In this document: positions 8,341 through 11,369 of the stretch, piece after piece
Position numbering within the stretch: position 1 is the stretch's first letter
Layout of the letters: each line of letters opens with the position of its first letter
Assembly (NCBI GenBank): GCA_028287225.1
Contig: JAQBPZ010000353.1
Location: forward strand, 1-11,369
Origin: Gemmatimonadota bacterium
Lineage (GTDB): Bacteria > Gemmatimonadota > Gemmatimonadetes > Gemmatimonadales > Gemmatimonadaceae
DNA length: 11,369 bases
Direction of reading: 5' to 3'
Notes under the pieces: generated by a model
Told to the model about the DNA's origin: nothing
Database searches by the model: none
The model's input: the letters and a program-made list of their open reading frames with translations, nothing else
Position numbers and translations under genes: made by a program

Positions 8341-8379
8341 GACTGAGTGACCGGACTGAGTGACCGGACGGAGTGACCA
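8341..8379. repeat. Three tandem 13-bp repeats, inverted copy of the left array
   Basis: Units GACTGAGTGACCG (8341-8353), GACTGAGTGACCG (8354-8366) and GACGGAGTGACCA (8367-8379). Their reverse complements (CGGTCACTCAGTC type) match the left-array units, closest to unit 1. This is the right arm of the palindromic element. Confidence 0.92.
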
Positions 8380-8463
8380 GCCCATCCGCTCGCGGCGCAG
8401 ATGAGGTGAATCCAGTGGTGCGCCCGGCCCGCTCATTGCGGCGGCGCGAGGGGCATGAAGGTC

Positions 8464-8471
8464 GAGGAGGG
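8464..8471 (+). promoter_or_regulatory. Ribosome binding site of ndh
   Basis: GAGGAGGG lies 4 nt before the ATG at 8476, an excellent Shine-Dalgarno match. It decides the start: the in-frame ATG at 8455 has only a weak purine run before it and would place this motif inside the coding sequence. Confidence 0.75.
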
Positions 8472-8475
8472 TCGG

Positions 8476-9795
8476 ATGACGGCTGCCGCGAAGCCCTGGA
8501 TGACCGAGCACCGGAAGCCGCGCGTCGTCATCATCGGCGGCGGGTTCGGGGGGCTCTACGCCGCGCGCGCGCTGAAGCGCGACGACGTCGAGGTGACGGT
8601 GCTCGACCGCACCAATCATCACGTCTTCCAGCCGCTCCTCTACCAGGTGGCCACCGCGACGCTCACGCCGGCGGACATCGCGGCGCCGATCCGATGGCTG
8701 CTGCGGAAGCAGCGGCACACCACGGTGCTCATGACCGAGGTCACCGACATCGACGTCGAGCGGCGCACCGTCACCACCTCGAGCGCCGGCGCGCTGCCCT
8801 ACGATTTCGTGATCGTGGCGTCGGGCGCACGCCACGCCTACTTCGGCCACCCGGAATGGGAGGCCGTGGCCCCGGGCCTCAAGAGCATCGACGACGCCGT
8901 GGAGATCCGGCAGCGGATCCTCGCCGCGTTCGAGCGCGCGGAGGCGTGCACCGATCCCGCCGAGCGTGCGGCGCTGCTCACCTTCGTGGTCGTGGGTGCG
9001 GGCCCAACCGGCGTGGAGCTCGCCGGGATGATCGCGACCATCGCGCACCACGGCATGGTGGAGGAGTTCCGGCGCAGCGATCCATCGCGCGCCCGCGTCC
9101 TCCTGCTGGAGGGCGGATCGCGCGTGCTCGCCACGTATCCCGCCGCGCTCGGCGCGCGCGCGCGCCGCGACCTGATCGCGCTCGGCGTGGAGGTGCGTAC
9201 CGGAGCGCTGGTGACCTCGGTGACGGCCGACGCCGTGCAGGTGGGCGCCGAGACGATCCCGACGCGCACGGTCATCTGGGCTGCCGGCAACGCCGCCTCC
9301 CCGCTCGGCCGGATGCTCGGTGCGCCGCTCGATCGCTCCGGGCGCGTGCAGGTGGCGCCGGACCTCAGCGTGCCGGGCCACGAGGAGCTGTTCGTGATCG
9401 GCGACCTCGCGGCGACAGCGACCGATGGGAGGCCCGTGCCCGCGGTGGCACCCGCGGCGATGCAGATGGGGCGGCATGCGGCGCACAACATCCGGCGCAC
9501 CCTGGAGCAGCGCGACCGGCTGCCGTTCCGCTACAGGAACAAGGGCGACCTCGCGACGATCGGCCGCTATCGCGCGATCGCGGACTTCGGGCGGTTCACC
9601 GTGTCAGGCGTCCTCGCATGGTGGCTCTGGCTGCTGCTCCACATCATGTACCTGGCCGGCTTCCGCAACCGGCTGAGCGTGCTGCTGGAATGGGCCTACA
9701 GCTACTTCACCTACGGCCGCGGCTCGCGACTGATCACCGGCCGCGGCCACGAGCGCGCGGCGTCGAGCACGCCGGCGCTGGAGCCGAAGTGGTGA
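8476..9795 (+). CDS. ndh: Type II NADH:quinone oxidoreductase (NDH-2), FAD-dependent
   Basis: Single-subunit, non-proton-pumping enzyme on the inner face of the membrane that passes electrons from NAD(P)H through FAD to quinone. 439 residues, normal for the family. The first Rossmann motif GGGFGG (21-26) binds FAD; NHHVFQPLLYQVATATLTPA (48-67) is the NDH-2 hallmark; the second motif GAGPTGVELAG (174-184), followed by LLLEGG, binds the nicotinamide cofactor; LFVIGDLA (305-312) contacts FAD through D310; VAPAAMQMGRHAA (324-336) lies by the quinone site. The C-terminal membrane anchor is VSGVLAWWLWLLLHIMYLAG (376-395), then amphipathic FRNRLSVLLEWAYSYFTYGR, as in typical NDH-2. The ATG at 8476 is set by GAGGAGGG; an upstream in-frame ATG at 8455 would add 7 residues. 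Transcribed alone, downstream of the palindromic element and convergent with the next gene. No oddity in the sequence. Confidence 0.94.
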   Translation: MTAAAKPWMTEHRKPRVVIIGGGFGGLYAARALKRDDVEVTVLDRTNHHVFQPLLYQVATATLTPADIAAPIRWLLRKQRHTTVLMTEVTDIDVERRTVTTSSAGALPYDFVIVASGARHAYFGHPEWEAVAPGLKSIDDAVEIRQRILAAFERAEACTDPAERAALLTFVVVGAGPTGVELAGMIATIAHHGMVEEFRRSDPSRARVLLLEGGSRVLATYPAALGARARRDLIALGVEVRTGALVTSVTADAVQVGAETIPTRTVIWAAGNAASPLGRMLGAPLDRSGRVQVAPDLSVPGHEELFVIGDLAATATDGRPVPAVAPAAMQMGRHAAHNIRRTLEQRDRLPFRYRNKGDLATIGRYRAIADFGRFTVSGVLAWWLWLLLHIMYLAGFRNRLSVLLEWAYSYFTYGRGSRLITGRGHERAASSTPALEPKW

Positions 9796-9811
9796 GGCGG
9801 CACACCCGTCG

Positions 9812-11008
9812 TCACTCGATCACCGCGGGCGCCCTGCCCGTACCCCCCTCGCCGCCGTGGGGCGTTGCCACCTTCGCGTCGGTCTGGCCGGCGTCGGCGC
9901 GCTTCTCGTCGCGCACCTCGTCGAGCGTCGCGGCGCGGATCCAGCCCTGGTCCGCCGCGTGGCGCGCCGCGCCCACGGTGTCCTCCGCCAGCACGAGCGT
10001 GGAGCGAGCGGCGAGCACCTCGGCGGCGAGCGCCTGGATGCTCGCGGAGCGCTCCGGGGTGCGCGTGACGTCGCGGATGTAGATGGCGCGGATGCGCTCC
10101 GGAAACTCGCGGACGATCTGCGCATAGATCTCGGGGTCGTGCTGCCCCGAGTCGCCGATGAGGATGAAGGGCAGGTGCGGATAGGTGGCGAGGATCTCAC
10201 GAATGGCCGCGCCCTTGTGCTCCAGGTGCCGGCTGGCCGCGAGCGCGCCGAAGGTGACGTCCCAATCGCGCAGCAGCACAGGCCCCTTCGGGATCTGCTG
10301 GAGCTCCATGAACTCCGCGATCACGTCGTAGAGGTTCCACGGGCTGCTGGAGACGTAGAAGATCGGGTTGCGCTCGTCGCGCGCCGCGCCCTCCCGCAGC
10401 GCACGATAGAAGGCGGCGACGCCGGGAAAGGGGAGCCGCGTCCGCGCATTGTCGAGCATCACGATGCGCGCCGCCTCCAGGAAGTTGGAGACGCGCGACT
10501 GGATGACCGTGTCGTCGATGTCGCTGATCACGCCGAACCGCGCGCTTGGCGGCGGCACGAGGATCTCGCCGATGGCGCGGGCCGCCGACCCCGCGCGCGG
10601 CGAGGAGACGAGCTCGGCGTCGTACGGGATCCACTCGCTGTCCTCGCCGGCGTGCGCCGGCACCTCGATGCGCCCGCCGAAGAAGCCTTCGTCGTCCGCG
10701 CGACAGGGCGTCGCCATGCCCCGGCAGCCGAGCAGCAGCTCGGAATGCGGCAGCGGATCGCTGTCCACGCGGCGGTAGGTGTTCAGCAGGTTGCGCAGCG
10801 ACGAATCGCTGTCGCGGCTGGGGCTCACACGCCGCTGCTCCACCACCCGCCCCTGGATCCAGACCTCGCTGGCGTTGCCGTAGCCGCGGTACACGAGCAC
10901 CTCGTACGGCGCGTCCTCGAACACCGCGCGCACGGCCTTCGCCGCGCCGCGCAGGTGCCGGTCCAGCTCCCCCAGGAGCGAGTCGATGCTGTGCGTGAAG
11001 TCTCTCAT
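9812..11008 (-). CDS. App1-like phosphatase (DUF2183, HAD-like fold)
   Basis: 398-residue protein of the App1 family; yeast App1 is a Mg2+-dependent phosphatidate phosphatase, and the bacterial substrate is not established. An N-terminal beta-rich domain (about 30-155, starting YEVLVYRGYGNASEVWIQGR) precedes the catalytic domain (about 156-345). HAD motifs are intact: DIDDT (163-167, nucleophile D163 and acid D165), the motif II serine in YVSSSPWN (218-225), K265 in HKGAAI (motif III) and IGDSGQHDPEIY (284-295; D286 and D291, motif IV). Residues 366-398 are a charged, Gly-rich tail without clear fold. No signal peptide or membrane segment, so probably cytoplasmic. The ATG at 11008 is preferred: GGAG lies 11 nt upstream, and extension to 11158 adds about 50 residues of non-conserved leader. 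The 3' end faces ndh across 16 nt, so the two transcripts probably overlap. Confidence 0.9.
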   Translation of the reverse strand: MRDFTHSIDSLLGELDRHLRGAAKAVRAVFEDAPYEVLVYRGYGNASEVWIQGRVVEQRRVSPSRDSDSSLRNLLNTYRRVDSDPLPHSELLLGCRGMATPCRADDEGFFGGRIEVPAHAGEDSEWIPYDAELVSSPRAGSAARAIGEILVPPPSARFGVISDIDDTVIQSRVSNFLEAARIVMLDNARTRLPFPGVAAFYRALREGAARDERNPIFYVSSSPWNLYDVIAEFMELQQIPKGPVLLRDWDVTFGALAASRHLEHKGAAIREILATYPHLPFILIGDSGQHDPEIYAQIVREFPERIRAIYIRDVTRTPERSASIQALAAEVLAARSTLVLAEDTVGAARHAADQGWIRAATLDEVRDEKRADAGQTDAKVATPHGGEGGTGRAPAVIE

Positions 11009-11035
11009 CGTCAAGGAATCTCCACGGGGCTCACG

Positions 11036-11050
11036 GTGGTTGGCAACCAC
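11036..11050. promoter_or_regulatory. Short palindrome GTGGTT-GGC-AACCAC before the App1-like gene
   Basis: A perfect 6-bp inverted repeat with a 3-nt centre lies 28 bp upstream of the minus-strand ATG at 11008. It could be an operator for a dimeric repressor or a small hairpin in the 5' leader. The symmetry is certain; the function is a guess. Confidence 0.3.
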
Positions 11051-11255
11051 TGCCTTCGCGCCGGTCGCCTGATCCTGTTCACCGGCGGATTCCATCGGCG
11101 TGGCGCGATGGCCTCGGCGAACGGGGCTGAAAGTCAACAGCGGGGACTGCTCACGCATCCAGCGGATTTATCCGACGTTGCGCGACCTTCCGAAATGGCC
11201 CGCCACGCCCTCGTGCGACGAGCGGGCATCGCTCCTTTACTCGTCGAGATGATAC

Positions 11256-11338
11256 GAGGGCCAGCCACCGCGACTGATGGAGGGTGCGGGGGGAGATCTC
11301 GGCCCCGCACCCTCCATCAGTCGCGGTGGCCGGCTCTC
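11256..11338. repeat. Long inverted repeat: 28-bp perfect stem, extended hairpin
   Basis: 11264-11291 is the exact reverse complement of 11303-11330 (28 bp, no mismatch). The 11-nt centre contains the palindrome GAGATCTC (11293-11300). Outside the perfect stem, GAGGGCC (11256-11262) pairs with GGCTCTC (11332-11338) through one G-T step after a single A/C mismatch. No T-run follows on either strand, and the stem is much longer than an ordinary intrinsic terminator. Candidates are a bidirectional transcription-end structure, a palindromic mobile repeat, or a structured RNA. Confidence 0.88.
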
Positions 11339-11369
11339 ATGCGATGTCCGGCGAGGCAAGGGATGTCCG

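Larger units (their letters stand above)
8036..8398. repeat. 363-bp imperfect palindromic element with tandem-repeat arms
   Basis: Almost the whole gap between the permease and ndh folds on itself around a centre near 8238. Matching blocks from outside inward: GCGCAGCGAGCGG (8036-8048) with CCGCTCGCGGCGC (8386-8398, one mismatch); opposing 13-bp repeat arrays (8058-8135 and 8341-8379); GTCGAA plus a G run (8131-8143) with the C run plus TTTCGAC (8333-8343); CGGAGCAGAACGGAT (8167-8181) with ATCCGTCCTGCTCCG (8297-8311, one mismatch); CCTCGG (8187-8192) with CCGAGG (8285-8290); and a central AACGC CCAT GCGTT (8232-8245). The left arm is about 40 nt longer, matching three extra repeat units. No transposase and no flanking direct repeat is visible. 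It could be a MITE-like element, a structured RNA, or a recombination or transcription-end structure. Structure clear, identity unknown. Confidence 0.8.
11009..11369. other. Gene-free stretch upstream of the App1-like gene
   Basis: No coding frame with family-like sequence is visible on either strand. The stretch must hold the promoter of the minus-strand gene; a TTGACT (complement of 11132-11137) could be a -35 box but has no good -10 partner. It contains two short palindromes (11036-11050, and CGGAT TT ATCCG at 11163-11174) and the long hairpin at 11256-11338. Whether a gene begins just beyond 11369 cannot be seen. Confidence 0.6.

Noticed and set aside
8208..8363. 51-codon frame inside the palindromic element as a gene
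   Set aside because: No ribosome binding site, no recognisable sequence, and its 3' part is made of the 13-bp repeats. Kept only as a note in the findings.
8058..8379. 13-bp repeats as a CRISPR array
   Set aside because: The units are contiguous with no spacers, too short, and occur in both orientations; no cas gene is nearby.
8036..8398. Palindromic element as a complete insertion sequence
   Set aside because: No transposase-like frame and no target-site duplication could be seen at the edges.
8373..10082. Long plus-strand open frame across ndh and part of the App1-like gene
   Set aside because: Its product is low-complexity Arg/Ala-rich sequence, whereas the alternative frame gives a textbook NDH-2. 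It is a shadow frame.
11109..11137. Sigma-70 promoter for the App1-like gene (TTGACT on the minus strand)
   Set aside because: The -35 box matches well, but the sequence 17-18 nt downstream (AGGCCA/GGCCAT) does not resemble a -10 box.
11008..11158. Longer N-terminus for the App1-like protein starting at 11158
   Set aside because: The extra 50 residues look like untranslated sequence and have no family character; the ATG at 11008 has a GGAG upstream.

Overview
The window is a high-GC bacterial chromosome segment (about 70% G+C by eye). Every coding frame shows strong third-position G/C bias, which also opens long spurious antisense frames. Gene content (a large secreted PIG-L/LmbE deacetylase with C-terminal extensions, a fused-permease ABC importer, a type II NADH dehydrogenase, an App1-like phosphatase) would fit an aerobic soil bacterium, possibly Gemmatimonadota. 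That placement is inference from gene content and composition only; there is no rRNA or other marker here.

Layout. (1) 3-1247 (+): the C-terminal 414 residues of the E1 component of 2-oxoglutarate dehydrogenase (sucA), cut by the window start and followed by a 12-bp GC hairpin. (2) 1461-8019 (+): a probable four-gene operon. It starts with an exported multidomain PIG-L deacetylase. After 27 nt comes a complete ABC importer: a lipoprotein substrate-binding protein, then an ATPase with a GTG start overlapping the previous stop by 4 nt, then a fused double-domain permease whose ATG overlaps the ATPase stop by 1 nt. (3) 8020-8475: a 456-bp gap almost filled by a 363-bp imperfect palindrome whose two arms carry oppositely oriented arrays of 13-bp repeats. 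(4) 8476-9795 (+): type II NADH:quinone oxidoreductase (ndh), with a strong ribosome binding site. (5) 9812-11008 (-): an App1/DUF2183 HAD-like phosphatase, convergent with ndh across only 16 nt. (6) 11009-11369: no gene seen; it holds a 28-bp perfect hairpin (extendable to a roughly 83-nt structure) and two short palindromes.

How they work together. sucA (TCA cycle, makes NADH through the complex) and ndh (passes NADH electrons to quinone) belong to central aerobic energy metabolism but are separate units. The importer proteins act as one machine: SBP captures the solute outside, the permease passes it, the ATPase drives it. The substrate is not decided by the sequence: the family includes ferric iron, thiamine, phosphonate and polyamine carriers, and the tandem tyrosines of classical ferric-binding proteins were not found. 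Linkage of the secreted deacetylase to the importer suggests, but does not prove, a shared role.

The most unusual material is non-coding: the palindrome with 13-bp repeat arrays at 8036-8398 and the long hairpin at 11256-11338. Neither matches an RNA family or insertion sequence that I recognise.
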